Source: Closterium sp. Naga37s-1 (Eukaryota; Streptophyta; Zygnematophyceae; Desmidiales; Closteriaceae). Taken from it: a DNA stretch of 64,000 nt. A program made the position numbers and the translations under genes. The stretch is from positions 186,001 to 250,000 of the forward strand of contig CANJKZ010000425.1 in assembly GCA_947471745.1 (NCBI GenBank), in the 5' to 3' direction. Positions 19,666 to 30,600 of the stretch are shown in pieces; position 1 is the stretch's first letter, and the number at the start of each line of letters is the position of its first letter. The notes under the pieces are model-generated. The model saw only the letters and a list, made by a program, of their open reading frames with translations. It searched no databases and was not told the DNA's origin.

Positions 19666-21784
19666 TCTTCAACAGCTGCCTTTTCCTGAGAGAAGAATGA
19701 CCAACTGTCTCGAGGATCCAAAAATCGCAGCTCACGTTATTAGCAGCGGAACAGCCGTCTATAGGACCGTGATTTGATTGAATCGGTGACGTTTCGGTAG
19801 TCGAATCGAGAACCGACGGTCAGGTCTTGCAAACATGTAACACCCTGGTCTGGAAACTTGCACTTTTCAATGTATCAAAGACTACACGAGGCAGCAGCAA
19901 TAGCAGCAGCTACCGGTTAAATCCCTTTACTCGAGAGTAAATATCATCTGGAAATTACTTCCTTTAGTCTCCCGTGTTCACATGTCTCGCGTGTCTCGCG
20001 GATCAGACGCGGTGTTCCTAGCCTGCAGAGAGATCGACGTCTCGAAAAGTGATCGACGCGCATATGCACAAATTTTAGATGTATCAAGAGATTACACGAG
20101 GAAGAAAAACCATTACGGCTCAATCGCGAACCCTTCGGTCCGGCGATCGTCAGAAGGGACTCAGAACCGCCGAATTACCATTTCTAAGTATGAGAAGGAC
20201 ATTGCAGCACCTTGGCAGTTATTACCGTGTGCCTCTGCGGGACCTAATCGAGACGGACCATGGAATTCATCGACTGTAGCTAGACAGGTGGAGGCATAAG
20301 ACTTCAGTGTGAGGCGAAAGACTTCAGTGTGAGGCGAAAGACTTCAGTGTGAGGTGTGTCGAATGTTTTAGGCTTACGGCAGGTAGATCTAAACAATAAT
20401 AATTTCAGGTGTAGAAAGTGTGTTGCAATGGACTCAGGACCGGGGTCATCCCACACATTTCGGAGAGAAATCCGTTATTGTGTCATAACTTTCGACACGG
20501 AGGGGTCTCCTTGGAGCATATGGCCGGACGTAGGCCCGTAAACTAAGAGTGTGATGGAATCATGTAACCAGATTTTTAAACTGTTCTCATAGAATACCCC
20601 GAAATTTTCCACAGCCTTTCGCTTTTACGATGTGGTTCTTGGGGACTGCTGATGGTTGGCTTGATGCAGGGAGAGGAAAGGAAGCGAAGCGACACTTGCA
20701 CTGGCGATAACTCGCGAGAGCGGTTGAATTCGCTAGCTTCCGTTGCTCTCTTCGCATGGTGTTGTCAGAGGTTTGGATTCGGGTGTAGGAAACTAGCCAA
20801 TCGGCGAAGAGCCGCACCAGGTTGAAGATCCGACCAACCACAACCACAGAGCCCTTGTGAGAAGCACCTGCGGGATGTTAAAAAAGGATGACGAAAATAG
20901 GCGGAATGAGTAAGCGAATTCGTGAGCGAGTCAACGCTTGCATAGAGGACTCACGAGTTCAGGCGGAACGAGTAACACGAAGCAGATTCTTCGCTCGTCT
21001 CGTGCATTCCTTGGGCGAGCACGGGAGAACCAAGAGATTTGTGCTGTTTTCATCCAGAGAGCATAACAACTCAATTCACCAGTCACGACTCATACCATCT
21101 GATGAATGTACGACTGATCAGAAGATGTTAGGTAGGACACTGAAGCCTGAAGCAATGCCTTATTCTCCTGTAGTCCCCGATACTCCTTCAAGAGCCTGTT
21201 TATTGGCTCCAGTGTTCTTGGCTTAGCGCGCTGACTAGAGACTCGCCCGAAAGAGACTCTTACGCCTTAGACGGACATCATCGTGCCAGATGTAGGATTT
21301 GCATCATCCCCTGATCAGGTATTTGTCGGGTTCTGCGGAGCTGGTTCTCTTAGCATCCTTAAGTTACTCCATATTTGCATGAACCGATCAGTTATTCCTG
21401 GAGTTTTGTGAGGCTGATCCGTTTCGTGTTGCAATGTTGCAGCGAAACGTAGAATTCCTGGGTCCACCCGAGTACACCCGTCGACCACAATATAGAGTTC
21501 AGCGAAACTGACTGTAGTGTAACGCAGACGATGTTGACCTGTAACTTAGCCTACTTCTCGACCACAGCCTACACTTATCCTGAACGAAACCATCCTTCGT
21601 TAAGCTGCCAGACCGTAAATCGAGCTAGCTGAAGGCCCGGTCGTTGTAGTTTGTTGCGGTAGCAGCGGAACGGCGTGTTTGGCTCTCGGGTTACTTTTCC
21701 GACTCTACAGCCTCGACTCTCCATTTTCAAGCCTTGACTGTCGGTTTCATCTTGCTGCTGCCTAAGTGACCGTTGCAAGCGGCG
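19666..21784. other. Intergenic region between divergent genes
   Basis: This 2.1-kb stretch separates the start codons of the VPS50 (minus) and PAN-like (plus) genes and must hold both promoters. A 20-bp unit, ACTTCAGTGTGAGGCGAAAG, repeats three times at 20301-20353. TGTATCAAAGACTACACGAGG (19870-19890) recurs in altered form at 20080. Plus-strand ATG frames at 19982-20299 and 20888-21226 have no recognisable similarity or splice support. No TATA box or tRNA was convincing. Confidence 0.5.
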
Positions 21785-24700
21785 ATGGATGCACGCGACA
21801 GGCGAAGACTGTGGAAAAAGGTGCTTTCACGAACCAACTCTTCCCGCTCCTGCTGCTTTCACTACCAAATCCCCCTGTTCCTGCTGCTTGCACAACCATT
21901 CCCTTTGATTCTAGTCAACCACTCCCTACCCACCTACCCAACCTTGTTAAGACACCATTTTCCTATTTTCCTGCTGTTTTTCCAACCTCCCCTCACTTTG
22001 CCCGCATTCGTCAACGGTTACAGCATCCGCGTTGACACTGCTTCTGAAGTTCTCTACAGCATCCGTGTTATAAGCCTTATGCTCAATGTGAATTCTCCTA
22101 TTGGCGTGTGGGATGCGGGGAGGAGGGGGAATGTGGGGGAATGGGGAAGGGGGAAATGAAAAGGGTGTGTTGGGCGGCTGTGGGTGGGGTGGTGGGGGGT
22201 GGTGAGTAGTTGCGGGCAGCGAGGCGGCCAGAGGTGCAGCCGTCCGTGTGGTTTGTGGCGCTCCGGGCGTGCTGCTCGCTGCGCCGAGTCACCTGCCTCT
22301 TCCTCCTCTACCTCCTCGTCGTGATACTACTCTGTGAGTCTCTGGTGTGATGTGGGGAGGGAGGGGGTTGGGTGTGGGGGAAAGGGTGACAGGGACTGGT
22401 GGCTGCGCCGAGTCACCTGCCTCTTCCTCCTCTACCTCCTCGTCGTGATACTGCTCTGTACGTCGCTGGGGGGGGAGAAGGGGTGGGGGGATACTACTCT
22501 GTGAGTCTCTGTCCTAAGTGTCGGCTCACGTGATAAAAGTAATGTTTTGAGACGTCTCAAAACATTACTTTTATCGCGTCGCCCGAGTCACCTGCCTCTT
22601 CCTCCTCTACCTCCTCGTTGTGATACTACTCTGTGAGTCTCTGGTACCTTGTGTTAGGGCGTGGTGAAAAGGGCGTGCTGCTCGCTGCGCCGAGTCACCT
22701 GCCTCTTCCTCCTCTACCTCCTCGTTGTGATACTACTCTGTGAGTCTCTGGTCTAAGTGTGAGTGAGCCACATGTGTAAGTGAGCCACATGTGTTTGCCT
22801 GACAAGTTTAACGAGCTCCCCACAGAGGGCATGTTCCCCACAGAGGGCATGTTCCCCACAGAGGGCATGTTCCCCACAGAGGGCATGTTCCCCACAGAGG
22901 GCATGTTCCCCACAGAGGGCATGTTCCCCACAAAGGGCATGTTCCAGGACCACAGAGAGCATTCCCTAGATCCATCGACCCCACCCTACCTCGTCGATGT
23001 TGAAATCGCTTTTGAGAGAATTCTGCTAGTTCCCCACAGAGGGCATGTTCTGGGACCACCCCATTCAGCCTCGCAGGCCCCCTCGCGTCGTCCGCTCCTA
23101 CCTCATCAACGCCTCCTCTGCTGCCTGCAGCTCTTGAGTCGACCCGTTCAGCTGGTTCTCAAATTAATTCCATTCTACTTCTCCTTCCCCTCTATGCTTC
23201 CACTCTTTTCCTCGGTAACCCCCTTCCCTCAGATGAAATCGGGGGAGTGGGGCACATGTGTCCGGCTGACCTGTCCTGCGAGTTCCCCACAGAGGGCATG
23301 TTCTGGGACCACCCCATCCAGCCCCGCAGGCCCCCTCGCGTCGTCCGCTCCTACCTCGTCAACGCCTCCTCTGCTGCCGCCATCGCTGCCGCCGCTGCTG
23401 CAGCCGCAGCTGGTAACGCCAGCGGTGCTGCCGCTGCTGCTGCTGGCAAAGGCAGGATGAAGCACCGCCTTGGGCCAGGAGGAGGAGCAGGAGGGGCAGG
23501 AGGTGGGGCAGGAGCAGGAGGGGGTATGGTTGGAGGAGGGATGGGAGCGGGAGCAGGGGCAGGAAGAGGGGGAGGAGGAGCAGGAGGAGCAGGAGGAGCA
23601 GCGGTGGCGGGGGCAGGGGGAGCAGCAGGAGGGGCGGAGGAGCAGGTGTTGGTGGTGGAGCAGGAGGAGGAGGAGTATGTAGCAGGGGGGCATTTACTGG
23701 TGCAGGACACGGGGGAGGGCCCTGAGAAGCCTGACAGCTGCGTGGAGCTCTGTAGGAACGTGCCCGACTGTGCCTTCTGGATGTACGACATGAGCAGCGT
23801 GAAAGGTGAGTGGGGTGCTATACTGTGTGGGTCTGTGCGGCTTTGCTGACTCGGTTGGCTACGTTGACTGCACTTACCGGAACGTGCCGGACTGTGCCTT
23901 CTGGATGTACGAGCAGTGTGAAAGGTGAGAAGCAAGGGGACTTGAGGTCAACGAGGTTACGAGGGTATCGTAATGTGAGGACTTGACGCATAAAAGGGTG
24001 TGAGATTGCACTGTGAGAACATGCTGTGCCGGACTGTGCCTTCTGGATGCGTGAAAGGTGCGATGCATGCTGTATATAGTTTGTCGGGCTTTTCTGCTGA
24101 CTCTGTTGACCGCGCTTAGCTGCATATAGTTTGTGCCGAGTTGATTGTGGATCTCGATCGGAATGTGCCGGATTGTGCCTTCTGGATATACGACATGAGC
24201 AGCGTGAAAGGTGAGTGAGGTGCTATACCCACTCAGTCCAGTCCTCTCACTTCCTCCCACTGTCTCCCCACTGCCTCCCGATCCACTTCCCCCGTTGCAA
24301 CTCCTCATCCCCCTGGTTACCGCAAGCTGTGGGCGGCAGTTCAGAACCCATGCGAGCCACTGGAGTGAGTATTGTTAGGACGGGCGGCACACTTTGCGCA
24401 GCTATGGCTGGTGCAAAACCAGTATGTGGTGGGGGGGAATACCGGAGGGGGTACTGCCAGGCCCCTCTACCATCCCACCTATATTTTGCCTGCTGTTCCC
24501 TCCCGTTCCCCAGGCTACTGCAAGCTGTGGGTGTTGGACCAAAACCCCTGTGAAGCACGCGGATGGGTATTTTTGGGAAGAGCAGCACACTGTGCGCAGC
24601 GGTGGCTGGTGCGGAACCAGTATGTGGTGGGGGGTTACTTCTGAAGGGGGTACCGCCAGGCCCCTCTACCAACCCACCCATTTCCTCCCTGCCGCCTCCT

Positions 24701-27377
24701 CATTCCCCCCAGGCTTCTGCAAGCTGTGGGCGTCGGATCAGAACCCCTGCGAGGCTCGCGGATGGGTGTTGCTCGGAAGAGCAGCGCACTTTGCGCAGCG
24801 GTGGCTGGTGCGAAACCAGTGCGTGGTGGGAGGGTACTGCCATGCGCCTTCCAGGCAACCCACCCACTCCCTTCCTCCCATTTCCTCCGACTTGGCACTT
24901 TCTCAGAACCACCTCCCCCCACCCACCGCCCCCCTCCCGCTTCCTTAACTCCCAGGCAACTGCAAGTTATGGGCGTCGGATCAAAACCCCTGCGAGGCTC
25001 GCGGATGGGTGTTGCTCGGAAGAGCAGCTCACTTCGCGCAGCGGTGGCTGGTGCGAAACCAGTATGTGGTGGGGGGTTATTGTCGCACTGTAGAGACTCT
25101 TGAGGAGAAGCGGAGGAAGAGGAATGCCCCGCCGCCGCCCCCGCCGCCACCGGAGGAAGAGGAAGAGGCGAAGAAGCTGGCAGAGGAAGACGTTGCCTGT
25201 GAGTGCTCGTGTGCTTGTGCGCACCAACCCCCTGCTTGCTTAGGGATCAGCCCCCCTGTCACCACCGGAGGAGGAAGAGGAAGAGGCGAAGAAGCTGGCA
25301 GAGGAAGACGTTGCCTGTGAGTGGTTGGGCACACCCTAATGTCTGCTTGCTTGGAGTAGGAAGGTAAGGCATGAGGAAGCACTCCTGCCCCGCCGCCACC
25401 ACCGGAGGAGGAGGAAGAGGCGAAGAAGATGGCAGAGGAGAATGGTGCCTGTGAGTTTGCTTGCGTGCACAGACCCACCCTAATGTCTAGGACTGCAAGC
25501 CAAGAGGAGTTAGGGTTCCTTTCCCCTCCAGCGTGTGCTGGCAGGTTCGCAACATGGTAACAAGTGGCTACATGTTTGACCACAAGGGCAGGGGCCACCT
25601 TTACAGCTTCACCATTTGAAACTCTGCCCCTCCCTCCCGCCCCCACGGGGGCAGGGGCCACTTCAACTTCACCTATACCGAAGTGCGGCCTGCACTCGTG
25701 GGGGCGGGAGGTAGGGGCGGGAGGGGCGGGAGGGAGGGAGTGGCGGGAGGGAGGGGCGGGAGGGAGGGACGGGAGGGAGGGGTAGGGGCCACTTCAACTT
25801 CACCTATACCGAAGTGGGGCCTGCCCTCGTGGAGGCAGGGCGGAAGCACTAGTGGGGCCCTTCCTCCCTCCCTCCGCCCTTTCAAATTCATACCGTTGCC
25901 TCTCTCTCCTACCCCTCCCCATCCCGCATCCTTACCCCTTACCCCTCCCCTCTTCTGGCTTCTCTTCCCTTTCCCTTTTCCCTTCCTCGCTCCACTCTAT
26001 CTCTCCCTCCCAGTGCAAACCAACGAGTGTCTGAAGCTGACATGCAACACGGTAACGCGTGGCTACATGTTTGACCACGAGGGCAAGCGCCACCTCATCC
26101 TCACCTATTTGAGATTGTGCCTCTCCCTCCCGCCCTCACTCACACTCATCGAGTTGTCTCTGTACCCCACTGTTCTCCTCTCTCCCTCACAGTGCAAACC
26201 AACGAGTGTCCCAAGCTCACATGCAACACGGTAACGCGTGGCTACATGTTTGACCACGAGGGCAAGCGCCACTTCAACTTCACCTACACTGGGATCGGCC
26301 CCGCCCGCCCGCACACGTGTTACCTGCTGTGCCGGAGAACGCCCGGGTGTGCCTTCTGGATGTACAACATGCGATCCAAACGAGGTGCGCGAGGGTGCTA
26401 TCGCTATGGTGGGATGATTGCAGTGTGTGCTCTTGTGCTTTGATGTGCTGGAGAACGCCCGGGTGTGCCTTCTGGATGTACAACATGCGATCAAAGCGAG
26501 GTGGGTGGGCAAAAGGTACAGTTTTTAGCACATGTACGCATGCTTGCTTGCTTGTCTGCTGGGGCGTCTCGAGCAGCAAGGCAACACGCAAGACCCCCGG
26601 GTGTGCCTTCTGGATGTACAATATGCGGTCGAAGCGAGATACGTGGGGCAAAAAGTACAGTTTTTAGCGCATGCATGCTTGCTTGCTTGCTTGCTTGTCT
26701 GCTGGGGTGTCTCAAGCAGCTAGGTGAGACCCCCGCGTTTGCTTTCTAGGTGGACAACACGCGGTCCAAACGAGGTGGGTGAGGTGAGGGGCTGATGCTG
26801 CAGCCTGTGCGTTTGTGTCGTGGGATGGGTACAGCCTATGCGCTTTTGCGGTAAATAACCTTCTGGAGCCTTCTGTGAACTCCCGGGTGAGCCTTCTGGA
26901 TGTACAACCTGTCTGTCACACACTAATATTTGCAGCAGATGCATGCAAGATGTGGACAAGGGATCAGAACCCGTGTAGCCCACAGACGCCTTTGACTCCA
27001 CCATTGCACACTACGTGGCCAAGCAATAGCCCTCCCTGCCCTGACCACCCGTTTTCCCCCCAACAGCAGTGTACATTGGCCATACGGCAGCCTTTTCTGC
27101 CCTGTCCTGTCCTGTGCCCCTCCCCACTTATCCAAACCCCTCGTGCACACCACTTTCAACTTTTTTCGCAACAGGTGCCTGCAAGATGTGGACGAGGGAG
27201 CAGAACCCATGCGAGCCCACAGACGCCTTTGACTCCACCACTGCACATTATGTGGCCAAGAGGCCCACAGGGTCGTTTGTGATTGGTGGGAACTGCGACA
27301 AGCTGCCGCCCATGAAAGCTGATCCACAGGCAAGACAGGCACAGATGGCGCAGCAGCAGCAACTGGTGCAGCAATAG
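21785..27377 (+). CDS. Predicted type II membrane protein with two PAN/Apple-like Cys-rich modules (456 aa)
   Basis: Exons: 21785-21820, 22210-22333, 23233-23805, 24956-25198, 26193-26384, 27175-27377. All junctions are GT-AG and the phases agree (1,371 nt, TAG stop). The N-terminus MDARDRRRLWKK is basic and short; residues about 34-50 (VTCLFLLYLLVVILL) form one membrane segment, so the rest should be lumenal or extracellular. Exon 3 has an Ala/Gly-rich linker, then module 1: CVELCRNVPDCAFWMYDMSS, spliced to CKLWASDQNPC in exon 4. A Pro/Glu linker (PPPPPPPPEEEEE) leads to module 2: CYLLCRRTPGCAFWMYNM, spliced to CKMWTREQNPC. The paired CxxxC..CAFW..C..C pattern resembles PAN/Apple folds, which bind proteins or glycans. 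The specific function is unknown. The modules look like an internal duplication with matching intron positions. Its introns are full of echoes of its own exons. Confidence 0.5.
22395..22760 (+). repeat. 3' echoes of PAN-gene exon 2 (membrane segment and donor)
   Basis: The exon 2 end, encoding RVTCLFLLYLLVVILL and running into GTGAGTCTCTG, is repeated at about 22405-22465, 22485-22515 (short), 22578-22645 and 22685-22755. All are downstream of the intact exon (22210-22333). Each copy but the first retains a GTGAGT donor; the first has GTACGT. Confidence 0.5.
22532..22575. repeat. Perfect 44-bp palindrome with a TTTTGAGACGTCTCAAAA core
   Basis: GATAAAAGTAATG, the 18-bp core TTTTGAGACGTCTCAAAA, then CATTACTTTTATC form a perfect 44-bp inverted repeat with no spacer, inside intron 2 of the PAN-like gene. 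The core is identical to that of the 60-bp satellite 13 kb away in the VPS50 gene. Confidence 0.5.
22785..22955 (+). repeat. 18-bp tandem repeat derived from PAN-gene exon 3 (eight copies)
   Basis: CCCACAGAGGGCATGTTC repeats about eight times and corresponds to PTEGMF near the start of exon 3. The preceding CCTGACAAGTTTAACGAGCT resembles exon 3 (CTGACCTGTCCTGCGAGT), so the block is a diverged exon 3 echo whose core expanded. Each unit contains a CCCCACAG acceptor-like string. It lies upstream of the real exon. The minus strand also stays open across it; that frame is spurious. Confidence 0.5.
23028..23135 (+). repeat. 5' echo of PAN-gene exon 3
   Basis: About 100 bp matching exon 3 from PTEGMFWDHP to LVNASSAA (23283-23385) with few changes, then diverging at CTGCAGCTCTTGAG. 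It lies upstream of the intact exon. Confidence 0.5.
23870..24215 (+). repeat. 3' echoes of PAN-gene exon 3
   Basis: The exon 3 end (RNVPDCAFWMYDMSSVK plus GTGAGT donor, 23755-23812) is copied at about 23878-23930, 24028-24062 and 24160-24215. The copies carry small deletions; the last keeps the donor. They are downstream of the intact exon. Confidence 0.5.
24310..24860 (+). repeat. Three 5' echoes of PAN-gene exon 4
   Basis: Copies of the exon 4 start (GxCKLWASDQNPCEARGWV, then LLGRAAHFAQRWLVRNQ) lie at about 24313-24435, 24511-24645 and 24713-24845, each after a C-rich AG acceptor. All precede the intact exon (24956-25198), which alone continues into the Pro/Glu linker and donor. Skipping to any copy would keep phase at the acceptor, so alternative acceptor use is conceivable. 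Confidence 0.5.
25250..25465 (+). repeat. Two 3' echoes of PAN-gene exon 4
   Basis: The end of exon 4 (PPEEEEEAKKLAEEDVA plus GTGAGT, 25140-25205) is repeated at about 25258-25325 and 25385-25460, both with intact GTGAGT donors. They are downstream of the real exon. Confidence 0.5.
25530..26110 (+). repeat. Four 5' echoes of PAN-gene exon 5
   Basis: Copies of exon 5 (TCNTVTRGYMFDHEGKRHFN) of different length lie at about 25535-25620, 25648-25690, 25780-25830 and 26012-26110, upstream of the intact exon (26193-26384). The last is nearly identical, including its CAG acceptor. GGGAGGGAGGGGC simple repeats separate the middle copies. Confidence 0.5.
26440..26910 (+). repeat. 3' echoes of PAN-gene exon 5
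   Basis: The exon 5 end (RTPGCAFWMYNMRSKR plus G|GT donor) is copied at about 26440-26505, 26590-26645, 26730-26778 and 26878-26915, with increasing divergence. (GCTTGCTT)n-type simple repeats lie between the copies. All are downstream of the intact exon. Confidence 0.5.
26935..27030 (+). repeat. 5' echo of PAN-gene exon 6
   Basis: Encodes a near copy of ACKMWTRxQNPC and DAFDSTxAHYVAK after a GCAG acceptor, as at the start of exon 6 (27175-27265). It lies upstream of the intact terminal exon. Confidence 0.5.
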
Positions 27378-27654
27378 GAGGTTGTAAGGATTTCTTCGGC
27401 ATTCCTTACTGCGTTCTTCAACATCGCGTACAAGCAACAGCCGTTGTTCGCCCGTTACTGCTAACGGGGCTTCGCCAACTTCGCGCGCACTGTTTTACCA
27501 AACCATGCACCACTGGCCTGGCCGAGTCGGCCTACGCTTCGGGACTAGCCCGAACCTCGATGCCAGCCTAGCACTAGCTAGCTCGCACGCGCTGTGTTAC
27601 CGTTTGCATGTTTCGCGTATAAGTACTCGCTGATGCCTTCGCTCATACTTTGTA

Positions 27655-30600
27655 CCGTCATCGCCCGGATATAAGACATATATGTCTTTTCTCGTACACG
27701 GGCAAAAATGCTTGAGTTATCTTGTAAACGGGATGGTTTAGGGTGTCTTATAATTCTTATAAATGGAAAAAAATTTAAGTTGACTGTAACACTTGCAAAG
27801 TGTGTAGAAAACACCCAGGGACCAGATTCATTGAAACAGGCCGACCTCGGTGGTGATGCAGCAAAGCTGCCACCGCTGGCAAGATTCCTCTGTGCTGGCA
27901 GCATCTAATGATGCTGCCAGCGTCGTTTTGCTGCCAGCAGCGCATGGCAGCTTCCAGAACGCTGCTGGCAGCACGTTGGCAGCGTCAGGCTGTCCTCTAC
28001 GAGGAGATGCCTCGTAGAGGAGCGGCTCGGCACCTGTGGATGGGGCACTCTGGCTGGGGGGGGTAGTCGGGCTTTCACTTCATTTGGTGCTCATGGAGGT
28101 TGAATTCTCACCTCAACCTTGCTCTCGGCAGGCTCTCTAACCATGCGCAGCAAGGTACCCCTAGGCAAGTCCTCACCTCGTCCTCACGTGCAGGTGAATA
28201 ACTACGGGCGAATTAACTCGCCCGGCGATGACATCCGCGTAGCCATGGAGAAGAACGCGAGCAAGGCGGGAAGTCCTACCGCCGCCTCCGGTGCGAGCTG
28301 TGACGGGGAAGACGGAGACGAAGCACACGGCGACGACGCCGAGGAGGATTGGCCGGAGAACGGCCACGATGACAGCGCTTCGGGCGACGAATTTGGTACT
28401 GCCGACATCGAGGAGGACGAATGGTGGAATCAGCCGGTCGGGAGCGACGACGAGGTGGAAGAGTGGCGGGCTGGTGATTCCGACAACGACGGAGGTGAAG
28501 ATGCTGGCGGTGACAACGCGGAGGCACAGGAAGCGGCGGTGGATGCGAATGAGGCTGCCGACGAGGCGGCGGCGGAACTCGAGACAGAGGCGCCTGCGGA
28601 TGCGGACGCGGTGGCGGAGGCGAACAAGGTGGCTGCGGATGCCGTCTTATTTGAGGGTGAGGGCGACGACGACGACCCGTGGAGCCTTGGGACAGACGAC
28701 GACGTTCCGCTACTGAAGCGGAGGCTGCGCCATCGCCTACAGTCCACGACGAAGCGCGCCCGCGTGGTGCTCTGTGACGACGACAGTCCCGGGGAGGAGC
28801 GTCGCCCCCTACTCACCGCTGCGGAGAAGGGAAAGGCAAAGGTCGTGGAAGCCCCTGCTAAGTCCCCTGCTAAGGCCCCTGCAAAGGCCCCTGCTCGTGG
28901 CCGCACAAGCAACAAGAAGCGCAAGGACGACGGAGACCCTGGATCCAGCAAGGGTGCGGCAAAGAAAAAGGCGAAGAAGGCGCCAAATCCTGACGACATC
29001 ATCGTCAACGAGGCGTTGGGCAGCGACGATGAGTACGCGGCGGCGGCGGGCCCGATTCCCACGTTCCCTGAGAAGGAGGCGCCGAAGGACCCCACCCTCC
29101 ATAATCCCAACACCCGCCCACCTTCCCCTCGCAGCAAAGACACTACGAAGAAGCGCCGCGGCTGGACCGTGCGTGAGAAGGTTAAGTGGGCGCGCCGCTA
29201 TCAGGAGCTCGGCTCCTTGAAGAAGACTAGCTTGGAGTCAACCGCGAGCGTCGCCTGCATCAGACGTTGGTGCGCGGAGGCGGCTGCGGGCATCTACAAG
29301 GGCGCGGCTAACTGCCGCAAGCGGATGCACGGGGGGGGCCGCCACGCACACTACCCCGACATGGAGGCAGCGTTGTACCGCTACATCTGCCTTCAGCGCG
29401 CTAACGGGGTGGCCATCTCGGTGAAGGACACCCAAAAGTGGAGCCGCGAGTGGATGAAGAAGCATTACCCCGGCAAGAACTGGAACGCGAGCTCTCACTG
29501 GAGCCAGCGTTTCCGTGACCGCTGGAACCTGGTGATGCGGGTGAAGACGAAGGTCGGACAACGTCTGTCGGCAGGTGCGTGGATAAGGAGTTCGTGCCCC
29601 GCACGGCCCATTGTATGCATGTCTTACCTTGCTCGTTGTCTAACCGTCCCTCGCTTCTGTTCCTGTCCCGTTTGCAGAGTGCGCGAAGGACTGCGAGTCC
29701 TTCTGGAAGTTCGTGCGCATCAACAGGGCGCGGCACAACATCGACCTGGCCCGTATTATCAACGCGGACCAGACGCCACTGTTCGTGGAGATGCCGGCCG
29801 AGAGGACGATCGAGCACCGTGGCGCGCGCTCGGTCCCAATCCGCACTGCAGGCTACCAGAAGACGCGCTTGATGGTGATGCTCGCGTGCACTGCATCCGG
29901 GGAGAAGCTGCGGCCGTGGGTGTGGTTCAAGATGAAGAACGTCCCCAACTGTGAGATTCCGGACGGTAAGCGCCATGACTTCAACCTTGCCCCTGCCTCA
30001 TGAGCGTGCCCCACTGTGCTGATGTCCGTCTGTCCCTTGTGTGCCTGGCAGGAATCGTGGTCCAAGCACAGGACAACGGGTGGATGGACGAGAGCGCTGT
30101 GCAGACCTGGCTGTCCAAGGAGGTGCTTCCCCATCTGAACCCCCAGCGCGGCAAGAGCGCGAGGCGTGCGATGCTGGTGTTGGACTCCTACCGCGGCCAC
30201 ATCACCCAGACCATGCTTCAGTCATACCGCACGCACACCATCACCCCTGCAGTCATTCCAGCGGGTTGTACGAGCCAGATTCAACCCCTGGACGTCTCCA
30301 TCAACCGGTGCTTCAAGGCTGCCGTGCGAGCGCGCTACGCCAGGTGGTTCATGCGTGAAGGGATTCACCTGAAGACGAAGAAGGGTGAGTTGGCTGTTCA
30401 TTTTAAATTCCTGCTCTGTTTCGTGTCCTTATCGTTAACATCTCGCTGCCGTGTCCTCTGTCCCACCCGCAGGGAACCTGCGGAGGCCTCCGCACCCCGT
30501 GGTGCTGCAGTGGATCGCGGAGGCTTGGGATCAAGTCCCCAGGCAGATCATCATCGACGCGTTCCGCCACTGTGGGATCTCCAGCAAGCTGGACGGAACG

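Noticed and set aside
19982..20299. Plus-strand 105-codon frame in the intergenic region as a gene
   Set aside because: No family similarity, no splice pattern; it runs into the 20-bp tandem repeat region. Possible leader or promoter sequence only.
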